The notes: generated by a model not told the origin, from the sequence alone. A stretch of DNA of 64,000 nt from Paraburkholderia graminis C4D1M (GCF_000172415.1 NZ_ABLD01000006.1:310001-374000); one strand, 5' to 3'. Counted from the stretch's first letter, positions 25,906 to 35,221 are shown. A program made the numbers and translations.

Positions 25906-27219
25906 CTACTTATGCAATTTTTCGCGTAGCGATTGAATGTCGTTCGCGGTGACGGGCCGCGCGTCGTTGCCCCATGAACTGCGAATCCATGAAAGCACGC
26001 TTGCCATTTGTGCGTTCGTGAGCGTTTGAGCGAAGCCGGGCATGGCCTGGCGCGGCGGCCCGCCGATCGTCGCGGGACTGTTGCCGCCTTCCACCATCAA
26101 GCGGATCAGCGAGGTCGTGTCTTCGGTGATCACCGACGGATTGCCCGCGAGGCGCGGAAACACATTCGGCACGCCGGCGCCTTCCGCGCCGTGACATTGT
26201 GCGCAGAACGAAACATAGACGCGTGCGCCGACCGATTGCGGCGCATCGACGCGATTGCCGTTGCGCGTCGGCAAGTCGGGCTGAGCATGCGGATCGTAGC
26301 GTCCGGAAGGTTTTTGCGCGGGCAGCGATTTCAGATAGTGCGCCATCGCGAGCGCGTCGTCGTCCGTCAGATACTGCGTGCTGTCTTCGACCTGCTCGAC
26401 CATCGAGCCGAATGCCGCGAGGCCCGCACCGTGGCCCGTCTTCAGAAACGCGGCGAGATCTTTTTCGCCGATGCGCCCGAGCCCCGAGCCGGGATCGCCA
26501 GTGAGATTCGGCGCAAACCAGTTGTCGTTGACTCCACCACTCAGATAAGTAGACGACGTTTCGTCGTAGCCGCGTTCCTGGAAGCCCAGGCCGCGAGGCG
26601 TGTGACATGCGCCGCAATGGCCAGGGCCTTGCACGAGAAACGCGCCGCGATTCCATTGCGCGTCGCGTCCCGGCTTCGGCCGAAACGGTTCTTTTGGAGC
26701 GAAAAGCTGTTGCCAGAAGTACAGCACCCAGCGCTGATTGAAGGGGAACGGGACTTTCGTCGGCGGCGCGGGTTCAGGGACTGGCTTCACGCCATGCATG
26801 AAATACGCGTAAAGCGCGCGCATGTCGTCGTCGGACATTTTGGAAAACGACGCATACGGCATCGCGGGATAGAGGCGCTTATTGCCTGGCGACACGCCTT
26901 CTCGCACGGAGCGCGCGAAGTCTTCATAGCTGAATGCGCCGATCCCATAGCGCTTGTCCGGCGAGATATTGCTGCTGACGATCGTGCCGAAGGGCGAGGT
27001 CAATCCGAGGCCGCCGCCGTACGCTGGTCCGCCGACCGCGGTATGGCATCCCGCGCAATCGGATGCTTTCGCGAGATAGTCGCCGCGCGCGACAAGCGCG
27101 GCATCCGCGGCTTGCGATTGCTGCGCGCATGCGCGCTGTTGCGGCGAGACATGCAGCACGCCAAGCACGCACAGCATCGCGGCAGCGCCCAGCGCCCAAT
27201 AGCTGAAGCGCCGCATCAT
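25906..27219 (-). CDS. Triheme cytochrome c, alcohol-dehydrogenase cytochrome subunit type
   Basis: The 437-residue exported protein has a hydrophobic N-terminal signal (about 5-25) and three haem-c motifs: CAGCH (55-59), CGACH (202-206) and CAQCH (339-343), with distal Met-containing segments such as YPAMPY and QAMPGF. This layout matches the cytochrome subunits of membrane alcohol, gluconate and aldehyde dehydrogenases, which pass electrons from periplasmic dehydrogenases to quinone or oxidase. Here no dehydrogenase partner is adjacent; it is the last gene of a caa3-type oxidase operon, overlapping ctaG by ATGA. It may donate electrons straight to the oxidase. Confidence 0.9.
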   Translation of the reverse strand: MMRRFSYWALGAAAMLCVLGVLHVSPQQRACAQQSQAADAALVARGDYLAKASDCAGCHTAVGGPAYGGGLGLTSPFGTIVSSNISPDKRYGIGAFSYEDFARSVREGVSPGNKRLYPAMPYASFSKMSDDDMRALYAYFMHGVKPVPEPAPPTKVPFPFNQRWVLYFWQQLFAPKEPFRPKPGRDAQWNRGAFLVQGPGHCGACHTPRGLGFQERGYDETSSTYLSGGVNDNWFAPNLTGDPGSGLGRIGEKDLAAFLKTGHGAGLAAFGSMVEQVEDSTQYLTDDDALAMAHYLKSLPAQKPSGRYDPHAQPDLPTRNGNRVDAPQSVGARVYVSFCAQCHGAEGAGVPNVFPRLAGNPSVITEDTTSLIRLMVEGGNSPATIGGPPRQAMPGFAQTLTNAQMASVLSWIRSSWGNDARPVTANDIQSLREKLHK

Positions 27220-28160
27220 GAATTGCTGTCTCTGTGTGCGGGCAGCGCGTTCGGCATCAGCGTCGCGGGCGCGCGATGCATCAGCCAGCGCGCGCCGGTC
27301 GCAAGCGCCGCGATCAGATAGGCGAGACCGCCGGGCACCCACATCACGAGTCCGCCGAGTTGTTGATCCTGCAACGGATCGAAACCGAGCACCGACGTGG
27401 GCTCGATATACGCGGGATACCAAAGTCCCGGCGCGAGCGTGAGCAATGCGCCGAGCGCGCCGGTGTGAACCATCGTCGTGAAGAGCGACAGCATCGCATA
27501 GCCGCTCTGATCGCGCCGCGTGCCTTCGCCGAAAACGACCCACCAGAACAATAGTGCGCTCAGCAGAAAACTCGCATGTTGAAGCGTGTGAATAGCGGAC
27601 GACGCAAGCGCCGCTTCGAACAGACGCGGCATATGCCAGGCCCACAACGCGGCGGCATGCAGCATCCACGCGACGGCCGGCGCGCACAGCGTTCGCCAGA
27701 GTCCGCGCAACGCCGGCGTGCGAACCGCCGCCGCTATCCGGTGACGCGCGGCGGGAGGAAAGGCCCATAGCCATACCGCGAGCGGCCTGCTGAGCACGAG
27801 CAGCGGCGCGGCGACGATCATCATCAATTCGTGCTGAACCATGTGCGCGGAGAAGAGCGCGGCGCTCAACGCATCGAGTGGCGAATCGAGCGCGGCGACG
27901 AGCATGAGCCATCCGAGCACGAATGCGCCTAGCTGACGCGCGCGAATCTCGCGGCCGCGTTTGCTGCGCGCGCGCAGACGCCGATAGCCGGCCACATACA
28001 AAGCAAGACTCACGATCAGCAAGGCGACGACCCACGGCTCGAACGTCCAGCGCAGCACAGGCGGCGCACTGCGTTCGGCAGCGCTCAGCACATGCGCTTT
28101 TACCTCGGCAGAAGCGCAGAGCGCGGCGCAGGCAAGCAGACAACGGAGCGGATTGTTCAT
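27216..28160 (-). CDS. ctaG: CtaG (caa3-type) cytochrome c oxidase assembly membrane protein
   Basis: The 314-residue protein has a signal-like N-terminus and about seven membrane helices with the caa3_CtaG motifs LDSPLDALSAALFSAHMVQH, ELMMIVAAPLLVLSRP and histidines in HTLQHASFLLSAL. Members help insert copper during oxidase assembly in caa3 systems. The ATG overlaps the preceding gene's stop by ATGA. An upstream in-frame ATG about 24 bases earlier is possible but does not fit the coupling pattern. Sits between a small membrane protein and the triheme cytochrome gene. Confidence 0.88.
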   Translation of the reverse strand: MNNPLRCLLACAALCASAEVKAHVLSAAERSAPPVLRWTFEPWVVALLIVSLALYVAGYRRLRARSKRGREIRARQLGAFVLGWLMLVAALDSPLDALSAALFSAHMVQHELMMIVAAPLLVLSRPLAVWLWAFPPAARHRIAAAVRTPALRGLWRTLCAPAVAWMLHAAALWAWHMPRLFEAALASSAIHTLQHASFLLSALLFWWVVFGEGTRRDQSGYAMLSLFTTMVHTGALGALLTLAPGLWYPAYIEPTSVLGFDPLQDQQLGGLVMWVPGGLAYLIAALATGARWLMHRAPATLMPNALPAHRDSNS

Positions 28161-28489
28161 TGCACGCACGGAGAAATAAGCCATTGCGGTATCCACATTG
28201 CGACGAGCGCGAGCGTCGAAAGCATGCCGACCCATGTGGCCGCGCAAGCCATCATCGCGGGCCGCGCAGGCAGGGCCGGCGCGCTCGCCGGCGCAACCAT
28301 GCCGGCCTCGCGCCAGCGATGCCACGCAAGCAGCGTGGCGACGATCGAGAACAGCAGCGCACTGCCGGTCACGCTGCCCAAGGGCAAGAGCGTGCGCCAC
28401 GCGCACGAGGGCGTGACGAGCGCATAGTCGGCGCTCAGCGCGGCGAGTACCGCGGAGGGCGCACCAAGGAGCGCGAGCCAGGTTCGCAT
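28157..28489 (-). CDS. Small uncharacterised membrane protein of the oxidase operon
   Basis: The 110-residue protein has three predicted membrane helices (about 3-20, 34-57 and 77-100). I do not recognise a family. It sits exactly between coxC and ctaG, where other caa3 operons often carry a subunit IV-like or unknown membrane protein. ATG 28489 follows a GGAGGT at 6 bases; a second ATG at 28501 overlaps the coxC stop and would add four residues. A structural or assembly role in the oxidase is inferred from position. Confidence 0.75.
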   Translation of the reverse strand: MRTWLALLGAPSAVLAALSADYALVTPSCAWRTLLPLGSVTGSALLFSIVATLLAWHRWREAGMVAPASAPALPARPAMMACAATWVGMLSTLALVAMWIPQWLISPCVQ

Positions 28490-28500
28490 GGCAACCTCCA

Positions 28501-29151
28501 TCACAACCGGGGAGCAAGATAGATCACCGCATAGATCGGCAACCAGCTCAGTACGACGAAGTACCAGTACAGCGCGTTCTCGCTGACATCGACGAAACGC
28601 TTTCCTTCGAATGGTCCGGTGAATAACAGCACGGCGAGGACCGCGGTGTCGACGGCGTCGGTAATCAGGTGAGTGGTGTGCAGACCGAGCAGCAGCCACA
28701 CGACGGAGCCATACGCGTTCGCATACCAGCTCACGTTGAGCGCCGCGAATTCGAAGCCGCGAATCACGAGGAACACGACGGCGAACAGCAGACACACCGC
28801 GAGCCACAGCCGCGCGCGGCCGCGCTGCTCGCAGTCGGCGGCGCGCTTCGCGAGTTGATTCGGCCACATGCTCAGCAACAGTACCGCCGTGTTCACGCTG
28901 CCCCACAGCAGCGCGGGCGGCGCCGCGTCGAGCGGCCAGTGCGCGGTGAGGCTGCGCAGATAGAAGTACGCCATTGCCGCGATGGCGAACACGGTGCCTT
29001 CTATCAGCATCAGGCATACGGTGCCCCACCACATCAGGCTGCGATGTCCGAAGCCGAAGCTCGGCAAATGACGCACGTCCAGCATCAACGCAGGCGCGGC
29101 GCCCTGTTGGTCCAACGCCGCATTGCCGGGCACTTTGCGCAACTCCGTCAT
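28501..29151 (-). CDS. coxC: Cytochrome c oxidase subunit III
   Basis: The 216-residue integral membrane protein has the subunit III pattern: MWWGTVCLMLIEGTVFAIAA, then NTAVLLLSMW, LLLGLHTTHLI and the C-terminal SENALYWYFVVLSWLPIYAVIYL. It stabilises the oxidase core. The ATG overlaps the coxA stop by ATGA. It is shorter than mitochondrial-type subunit III (about 260 residues), lacking the first two helices, as is common for five-helix bacterial forms. Confidence 0.92.
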   Translation of the reverse strand: MTELRKVPGNAALDQQGAAPALMLDVRHLPSFGFGHRSLMWWGTVCLMLIEGTVFAIAAMAYFYLRSLTAHWPLDAAPPALLWGSVNTAVLLLSMWPNQLAKRAADCEQRGRARLWLAVCLLFAVVFLVIRGFEFAALNVSWYANAYGSVVWLLLGLHTTHLITDAVDTAVLAVLLFTGPFEGKRFVDVSENALYWYFVVLSWLPIYAVIYLAPRL

Positions 29152-31097
29152 GGCCGTTGCTCCAACTGAAGCGCGCGCCGGTTTTGCCCACGATTCGGCC
29201 AGAACCAGCCGATCATCGCGACGATCACGGGCACCGAGCCCCACACCACGGCCCACGGCGAAAAGATCGAGCCGATGAACAGCACCGTGGTCGCCACCGC
29301 GCTGATAAACGGCCAGATCGACGGCGACGGAAACAGCAAGCGCAGGTCGGGCAATGCATCGAGTGCAGTGGTGGACAGCACTTCGCGCGACTCGGCCGCG
29401 AGCCCGCTGACATGCGTCGGCTGCGCGCCTGGTTCCCACAGCGGATCGCGTCCGTGAACCACCGGCAACGCGTCGAAATTATGCGGCGGCGGCGGGCTCG
29501 CGGTGCTCCACTCGAGCGTGCCCGCGCCCCACGGATCGGCGCCCGCAATTGCACCATGCCGATAGCTACGGAGCACATTGACGATAAAAATCAGTACGCT
29601 CACTGCGATCGTTATCGCGCCGATCGTCGCCGTCATGTTCAGGCCGTCCCAGCCCATTGCATGCGGATACGTCCACACGCGCCGCGGCATGCCGTGCAGA
29701 CCGAGGATGTGCATCGGAAAGAACGTGACGTTAAAGCCGATAAAAAAGAGCCAGAATTGCAGGCGTCCGAGCGTCTCGTTCAGCATTCGGCCGGTCGCTT
29801 TCGGAAACCAGTAATAGAACGCGCCGAAGAGCGGAAACACCGCGCCGCCAAGCAGCACGTAATGCAGATGCGCGACGACGAAGTACGTGTCGTGCACCTG
29901 CAGATCGAGCGATACCGAGCCAAGCATCACGCCCGTCATTCCGCCGAGTACGAGAATGAAGAAGAAGCCGAGCGCGAACCACAGGGGAGTCTTCAGATTG
30001 ATGCGCCCTGTCCAGAGCGTCGCGATCCAGCAGAAGATCTGCACGCCGGAGGGAATGGCGATCATCAGGCTCGCCGCGGTAAAAAAGCTCTTGCCGAGCG
30101 CGGGAATGCTCGTCGCGAACATGTGATGCACCCACAGCCCGAACGCGAGAAATGCAGTGGTGATGAGCGCGAGCACCATCGCCGGATAGCCGAAAATTGG
30201 GCGGCGCGCGAACGTCGGAATGATCGACGATAGAAAGCCGAGCGGCGGAATAAAGATCAGGTACACCTCGGGATGGCCGAAGAACCAGAACAGGTGCTGC
30301 CACAACAATACGTCGCCGCCGCGCGCCGCGTTGTAGAAATGCGTGCCGACGAGACGGTCCAGAATCAGCGCGGTACTGCTGAGCATCACGGCGGGCATCG
30401 CGAACAGCACCATGAATTGCGTGATCAGCGTGGCCCACACGAAAAGCGGCATGCGGTTGAGCGACATGCCCGGCGCGCGCATCTTGAAGATGGTGGTGAT
30501 GAGCACCACCGCTTCGAGCAGGCCGGAAAGTTCGGTGAAAGTGATCATCTGCGCCCAGATGTCGACGCCTTTGCCGGTCGAATAGTCGGGTCCGGCGAGC
30601 GGCACGTAACTGAACCAGCCGGCGTCGGGGCCGGCGCCGAGCAGAAACGCTACATACAGCGTCGCGCCGCCGAACAGGAAGACCCAGTACGCGTAGGCGT
30701 TCATCCGCGGAAAGGCGACGCTGCGCGCGCCGATCATCAACGGTACGAGCCAGCCGGCGACGGCCTGCATGACCGGCACGGCGAACAGAAACATCATCGT
30801 CGTGCCGTGAATCGTGAAGAGCTGGTTGTACAGCTCCGGGCCGACGAGGCGATTGCCGGGCCGTGCGAGTTGCAGGCGCATCGCAAGCGCAAGCAGGCCG
30901 GCAAGCAGGAAGAACACGAACGTGGTGATGACAAAGCGCCGCGCCACGGTCTTGTGATTGATCGCCGATAGCCGGCCGAGCCAGCCGGGCGGATCGCTCC
31001 AGGTGCGCGCGAGTGCCTCGGTGATCTGCTGTCCGGCAGCGGGGCCGTCCACCAGATGCTCGATCGGGCGCGCGGAAGTGGAATGACGTTCGCTCAT
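29148..31097 (-). CDS. coxA: Cytochrome c oxidase subunit I
   Basis: The 649-residue protein holds the catalytic haem-copper core: FTIHGTTMMF (low-spin haem His), WQHLFWFFGHPEVYLIFIPP (Cu-B His and the cross-linked Tyr), VHHMF (Cu-B His pair) and VHDTYFVVAHLHYVL (haem a3 and a His). It has the twelve core helices plus a C-terminal extension with two more hydrophobic stretches (about 600-640), typical of long caa3-type subunit I. It reduces oxygen to water and pumps protons. The chosen ATG 31097 overlaps the coxB stop by ATGA; another in-frame ATG lies 18 bases earlier. Confidence 0.95.
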   Translation of the reverse strand: MSERHSTSARPIEHLVDGPAAGQQITEALARTWSDPPGWLGRLSAINHKTVARRFVITTFVFFLLAGLLALAMRLQLARPGNRLVGPELYNQLFTIHGTTMMFLFAVPVMQAVAGWLVPLMIGARSVAFPRMNAYAYWVFLFGGATLYVAFLLGAGPDAGWFSYVPLAGPDYSTGKGVDIWAQMITFTELSGLLEAVVLITTIFKMRAPGMSLNRMPLFVWATLITQFMVLFAMPAVMLSSTALILDRLVGTHFYNAARGGDVLLWQHLFWFFGHPEVYLIFIPPLGFLSSIIPTFARRPIFGYPAMVLALITTAFLAFGLWVHHMFATSIPALGKSFFTAASLMIAIPSGVQIFCWIATLWTGRINLKTPLWFALGFFFILVLGGMTGVMLGSVSLDLQVHDTYFVVAHLHYVLLGGAVFPLFGAFYYWFPKATGRMLNETLGRLQFWLFFIGFNVTFFPMHILGLHGMPRRVWTYPHAMGWDGLNMTATIGAITIAVSVLIFIVNVLRSYRHGAIAGADPWGAGTLEWSTASPPPPHNFDALPVVHGRDPLWEPGAQPTHVSGLAAESREVLSTTALDALPDLRLLFPSPSIWPFISAVATTVLFIGSIFSPWAVVWGSVPVIVAMIGWFWPNRGQNRRALQLEQRP

Positions 31098-32179
31098 TGA
31101 AGGGTTCTCATCCATGCTACAAGCGCATCGAGGTCCTGCGCGGATAACTGGCTCGCCGGCATCGTCGTGCCGGGCTTCATGCTGCCGGGCGCCCTGATCC
31201 ACGACGCCAGGTTTGCAGGCGTGTTTTCGAACGTGCCGGCGCCGAGCATCGGGCGGCTCATGACGTGCGTGAGGTCGGGCCCGAGCACGCCGTGCGCGGA
31301 GGTGCCGCGCACGGTGTGGCAGCCCGCGCAGTTGCCGGTCGTGAAGAGGCGCTCGCCCTGTGCCTGCAATGCGTTGGCCGGCTGCGGCGCGGGCGCCCGC
31401 TGACGCGCGAGCCACGCGTCGTACTGGGCGGGCGGCTCGGCGACCACGGTGAACGCCATCAACGCATGTTCGAGGCCGCAGAATTCGGCGCATTGCCCGC
31501 GGTAGGTGCCGGCGCGGTCCGCCCGGAACTCGATCGTCGATTCGCGGCCCGGTATCATGTCCTTCTTGCCGTGCAGGTTCGGCACCCAGAACGTGTGGAT
31601 CACGTCGTCGGCCTTCAGCGAGATCACCACCGGCCGTCCCACCGGAATGTGCAATTCGTTGGCAACGGCGAATCCGCCGCCGCGCGTGTCGTCCGCGTAA
31701 CGCGCTTCCCACCACCACTGGTGCCCGGTCATCTCCAGATGGACGGCGTCCGCGACGGGCAATCGCGACAGCGCGCGATCGGTCGCGATGTCGGCGACGA
31801 GCAGACCGAACAGCAGTACGACCGACGCAATCGACGCCGCGCCGACCACGCGGCGCACGCGTTTCTCCGGACGCTCGAGCGGGCCCAGGTCGGGGTTCGC
31901 ATCGCGGCTCACGCGCGGCGCGCGCGCCATTGCGACGAGCAGCGCGATCAGCACGGCCGCGAAAACGAGCGAGCAGACCGTGAGCGTCAGCGTCCAGAGC
32001 GTGAAGATGTGCGACGCCTGCACGCCTGCCGGGCTGAGCGCATCATGGGCGGGCGTGGCCCGTGCATTCGACGTTGCGCTGCAGCAGCAAAGCGCGGCGA
32101 TCCGCAGCAGCCACGAGGCATGCCGCCGCTTTCCAGCAGGGGTGTCCAGCCGGCGTCGAGATGCTTGGCCTGTGTGCAT
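31094..32179 (-). CDS. coxB: Cytochrome c oxidase subunit II with fused cytochrome c domain
   Basis: The 361-residue protein has two membrane helices (about 58-85 and 113-132), the aromatic loop GHQWWWEARY, and the Cu-A ligands His195, Cys230, Cys234, His238 and Met241. A C-terminal cytochrome c domain with CAGCH (284-288) is fused, the hallmark of caa3-type oxidases, and accepts electrons directly. It is the first gene of a six-gene coupled operon. The N-terminus up to about residue 45 is signal-like. It diverges from a hybrid histidine kinase. Confidence 0.95.
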   Translation of the reverse strand: MHTGQASRRRLDTPAGKRRHASWLLRIAALCCCSATSNARATPAHDALSPAGVQASHIFTLWTLTLTVCSLVFAAVLIALLVAMARAPRVSRDANPDLGPLERPEKRVRRVVGAASIASVVLLFGLLVADIATDRALSRLPVADAVHLEMTGHQWWWEARYADDTRGGGFAVANELHIPVGRPVVISLKADDVIHTFWVPNLHGKKDMIPGRESTIEFRADRAGTYRGQCAEFCGLEHALMAFTVVAEPPAQYDAWLARQRAPAPQPANALQAQGERLFTTGNCAGCHTVRGTSAHGVLGPDLTHVMSRPMLGAGTFENTPANLASWIRAPGSMKPGTTMPASQLSAQDLDALVAWMRTLQ

Positions 32180-32496
32180 GCTTGCGCGAGGTGGCGTGAT
32201 GGTGGGGACGTTTGCGACTGGCTAGCAATCGCTGTACCTCGCGCGAGCCCGCGCCGGCGGCGCTTTCAAACGCTTACAGAAGTCGCGCCCGTCTTACTTT
32301 AATGAGCGGCGAGAGCGCTTCATATCGCCGGCGTTCGCTAATAAAATGTTGCGATGCGCATGAGGCCGCAGAGCCCCGGCTTGCCGCTGCTTTATGTGCG
32401 AAAGAACAGAAAACCAGTACAAGAACACGGGGTGCGCCGTCTCCGGCGCATTGAATCGCAGACCAGGTCCTCGGCCTATTGTCCAGGAGCAGCTTG
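32180..32496. other. Divergent intergenic region between cox operon and hybrid kinase
   Basis: This 317-base gap shows no credible gene. It must contain the cox operon promoter (minus) and the kinase promoter (plus). AT-richer segments near 32290-32350 are the likeliest promoter zones, but I see no clear paired boxes or inverted repeat. Confidence 0.5.
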
Positions 32497-34920
32497 ATGG
32501 CGCATGCATACGAGCCGGATGACATCGTTCAGAACTGGGCGAATATATGGCTTCAGTCTTTGCGCGACTATGCGGTGATCGGCCTGTCGGAAGACGGCCG
32601 CATTCGCTCGTGGAATCCGGGCGGAGAAGCCATTCACGGCTATAGCGAAGAAGAAGTGCTCGGTCAGCCGCTCGACATCTTCTATAGCGCCGAGCAGCGC
32701 GCCAAAGGTCTGCCGCAAACGGCGCTCGCCACGGCGCGCCGCGAAGGCCGCTTCGAGGGTGAAAGCTGGCGGCTACGCAAGGACGGCAAGGCGTTCTGGG
32801 CGAGCGTCGTGCTCACGGCGCTGCGTTCGTCCGACGGCGCGCTGCTCGGCTTCGGCGAGATCGTGCGCGATATGACCGACAAGAAAGCGGTGCATGACGC
32901 GGTGCTCGAAAGCGAGCGGCGTTTCCGGCTGCTCGTCGACGGCGTGACGGATTACGCGATCTTCATGCTGTCGCCGGAAGGCCGCGTGACGAACTGGAAT
33001 TCGGGCGCGCACCGCATCAAGGGCTATGCGGCGAATGAGATCATCGGCTCGCATTTTTCGCGCTTCTATACACCGGAAGATGCCGCGCGCGGACTGCCGC
33101 AGCGCGGCCTGGAAGCCGCCGCCCGCGACGGCCGCTTCGAATCGGAAGGCTGGCGCGTGCGCAAGAACGGCTCGCGTTTCTGGGCGCATGTGGTGATCGA
33201 CGCGATCCGCCACAACGGCACGCTGGTCGGCTTCGCGAAGATCACGCGCGACATCACCGAGCGAATGGAAGCGACGCGTTTGCTCGAAGAGACCCGCGTC
33301 GCACTCGTGCAGTCGCAGAAGATGGAAGCGATCGGCAAGCTGACGGGCGGCGTCGCGCACGACTTCAACAACGTCATGCAGATTTTGCGCGGCAACCTCG
33401 AACTGCTGGAAAGCCGCCATAAGCGCGACGGCTGGACTCGTGAGCGTCTCGACAAGGCGATCGACGCCGTGGAGCGCGGCGCGAAGCTCGCGTCGCAACT
33501 GCTCGCGTTCGGGCGTCAGCAGCCGTTGCGGCCGATCGTCATCAATCTCGCTTCCGCGATTCGCGGCATGGACGACCTGCTGCGCCGCGCGCTCGGCGAG
33601 ACCGTCGAGATCGAAACGGTGGTGGCGGGCGGCCTGTGGAATACGCTCGTCGACGTGCATCAAATGGAGAACGTGATCCTCAATCTCGCGATCAATGCGC
33701 GCGACGCGATGAAGGAGGGCGGCAAGCTGACCATGGAAGTGTCGAACGCGATGCTCGACGACCATTACGTCGCGGGTTTTCCCGACGTGCCCGCAGGCCA
33801 GTACGTGATGCTCGCCGTGACCGATAGCGGCACGGGCATGCCGCCCGAAGTCGTGCAGCGCGCGTTCGATCCATTCTTCACGACCAAGCCGGAAGGCGAG
33901 GGCACGGGCCTGGGTCTGAGCATGGCCTACGGCTTCGTGAAGCAGAGCGGCGGTCACATCCGGATTTACAGCGAGGTCGGACACGGCACGACGGTCAAGA
34001 TCTATCTGCCGCGTTCGATGGAAGAAGCGGTTGAGGCGCCGGTTTCGCAGCCGGTCACGCTGCTCGGCGGAACGGAGACGATCCTCGTCGTGGAAGACGA
34101 CAAGGACGTGCAATCTACTGTGGTCGATACGCTCTCCGGTCTGGGCTACAGCGTCCTGAAGGCGAACGACGCCGAGCAGGCTCTCGCCGTGGTGCGCAGC
34201 GGCGTGCATATCGACCTGCTGTTTACCGACGTGGTGATGCCCGGCCCGCTGCGCAGTCCGGCGATGGTCGCGCAGGCAGTGCAGATGTTGCCGCGTCTGA
34301 AGGTGCTTTTTACATCGGGCTATACGCAAAACGCGATTGTGCACGGCGGGCGGCTCGACCCCGGCGTCGAGTTGCTGAGCAAGCCGTATAGCCGCGAACA
34401 ACTGGCGTACAAGATCCGGCAGATACTCGGCGTTGCGCCGCTCGTGCGCACTACCAACACCAATACCAACAGCGTTAGCAATGCGCACATGAACAGCAAT
34501 AGCAACAGCAATAGCAACAGCAATAGCAGCAGCCGCGGCCACGAAACGCAGCAGCCGGCCGGCGGCGAGACGAGTCTGCGCCTGCTGCTGGTCGACGACG
34601 ACATCGACACGTCCGAGGCAATCGGCGAATTGCTGAAGCTCGTCGGCCACGATCCGGTTGTCACCGGTTCGCCGCAGGAGGCGTTGCGCCTGCTTGAAGC
34701 GCAACCATTCGACGTGCTCATCACCGATCTGTCGATGCCTGTCATGCCGGGGCTCGAGTTGGCGCAACGCGCCACGCAATTGCGGCCCACGCTACGGGTT
34801 ATCTTTGCGTCCGGCCACGAGATGCCCGCGGTCGACACCTTGCCGTTTCGCTGGGGAGCGCTTCGCAAGCCGTATAGCATCGACGAATTGAGCGCGATGC
34901 TGCGCGGCTTCGACGACTAG
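32497..34920 (+). CDS. Soluble hybrid histidine kinase: PAS-PAS-HisKA-HATPase-REC-REC
   Basis: The 807-residue protein has two similar PAS domains (about 15-130 and 135-255, each followed by an IVRDMTDKK/ITRDITERM exit), an H-box KLTGGVAHDFNNVMQ with His288, an HATPase domain with N-box NLAINARDAM and G box GEGTGLGLSMAYGFV, and two receivers with phosphoacceptors Asp578 (FTDVVMPG) and Asp744 (LITDLSMPV). There is no membrane helix or output domain, so signals leave by phosphotransfer. The two receivers are joined by an Asn/Ser/Thr repeat linker (about 648-683). ATG 32497 follows CAGGAG. It diverges from the cox operon, so oxygen or redox sensing is plausible but unproven. Confidence 0.93.
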   Translation: MAHAYEPDDIVQNWANIWLQSLRDYAVIGLSEDGRIRSWNPGGEAIHGYSEEEVLGQPLDIFYSAEQRAKGLPQTALATARREGRFEGESWRLRKDGKAFWASVVLTALRSSDGALLGFGEIVRDMTDKKAVHDAVLESERRFRLLVDGVTDYAIFMLSPEGRVTNWNSGAHRIKGYAANEIIGSHFSRFYTPEDAARGLPQRGLEAAARDGRFESEGWRVRKNGSRFWAHVVIDAIRHNGTLVGFAKITRDITERMEATRLLEETRVALVQSQKMEAIGKLTGGVAHDFNNVMQILRGNLELLESRHKRDGWTRERLDKAIDAVERGAKLASQLLAFGRQQPLRPIVINLASAIRGMDDLLRRALGETVEIETVVAGGLWNTLVDVHQMENVILNLAINARDAMKEGGKLTMEVSNAMLDDHYVAGFPDVPAGQYVMLAVTDSGTGMPPEVVQRAFDPFFTTKPEGEGTGLGLSMAYGFVKQSGGHIRIYSEVGHGTTVKIYLPRSMEEAVEAPVSQPVTLLGGTETILVVEDDKDVQSTVVDTLSGLGYSVLKANDAEQALAVVRSGVHIDLLFTDVVMPGPLRSPAMVAQAVQMLPRLKVLFTSGYTQNAIVHGGRLDPGVELLSKPYSREQLAYKIRQILGVAPLVRTTNTNTNSVSNAHMNSNSNSNSNSNSSSRGHETQQPAGGETSLRLLLVDDDIDTSEAIGELLKLVGHDPVVTGSPQEALRLLEAQPFDVLITDLSMPVMPGLELAQRATQLRPTLRVIFASGHEMPAVDTLPFRWGALRKPYSIDELSAMLRGFDD
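34444..34534 (+). repeat. In-frame Asn-Ser microsatellite between receiver domains
   Basis: Short units AACAGC/AATAGC repeat imperfectly, the core being a 12-mer AACAGCAATAGC. They encode an Asn/Ser linker within the hybrid kinase. Length changes in multiples of 6 or 12 would keep the frame. Confidence 0.85.
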
Positions 34921-34939
34921 CGGGACCGCACGCGGCCTG

Positions 34940-35221
34940 TCAGCGTCCAAAGGTATTGCACGCGAATCGGAACTGAGCGACCGCGGCGGCGGCGTCGCGT
35001 TTGCCGCGTTGCCGCAGTTCGTCTGCGAGGAGCTTCTGGAAGACGGCCGCTTCCTTTTCGCCGTACAGTTGGCAGAACTCGGTCAGCGTTTCCGCAATCG
35101 CGCGCCGTTCGCTTTCGCGACTCAATGTGCTGCTGATATGCGAAGACCCGCGCGCGAGTTCGAGCACGTACGCAAGACGTGCATTCGCCGCGGCGGCGCC
35201 GGCTGTTTTTGCCTTCGGCAT
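34940..35221 (-). CDS. Uncharacterised small protein
   Basis: The 93-residue protein is Ala-rich, helical and soluble, with RESERRAIAETLTEFCQLYGEKEAAVFQKLLADEL in the centre. I recognise no family. ATG 35221 is preceded by GAGAGAA; a GTG 12 bases upstream is the alternative. It stands alone between the hybrid kinase (convergent) and another uncharacterised minus-strand gene. Confidence 0.65.
   Translation of the reverse strand: MPKAKTAGAAAANARLAYVLELARGSSHISSTLSRESERRAIAETLTEFCQLYGEKEAAVFQKLLADELRQRGKRDAAAAVAQFRFACNTFGR

Noticed and set aside
34444..34534. Mobile or CRISPR-like repeat
   Set aside because: It is an in-frame microsatellite coding for an Asn/Ser linker.
32773..34779. 668-codon minus-strand frame opposite the PAS-PAS hybrid kinase
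   Set aside because: Shadow of the kinase; no domain, no ribosome-binding site.
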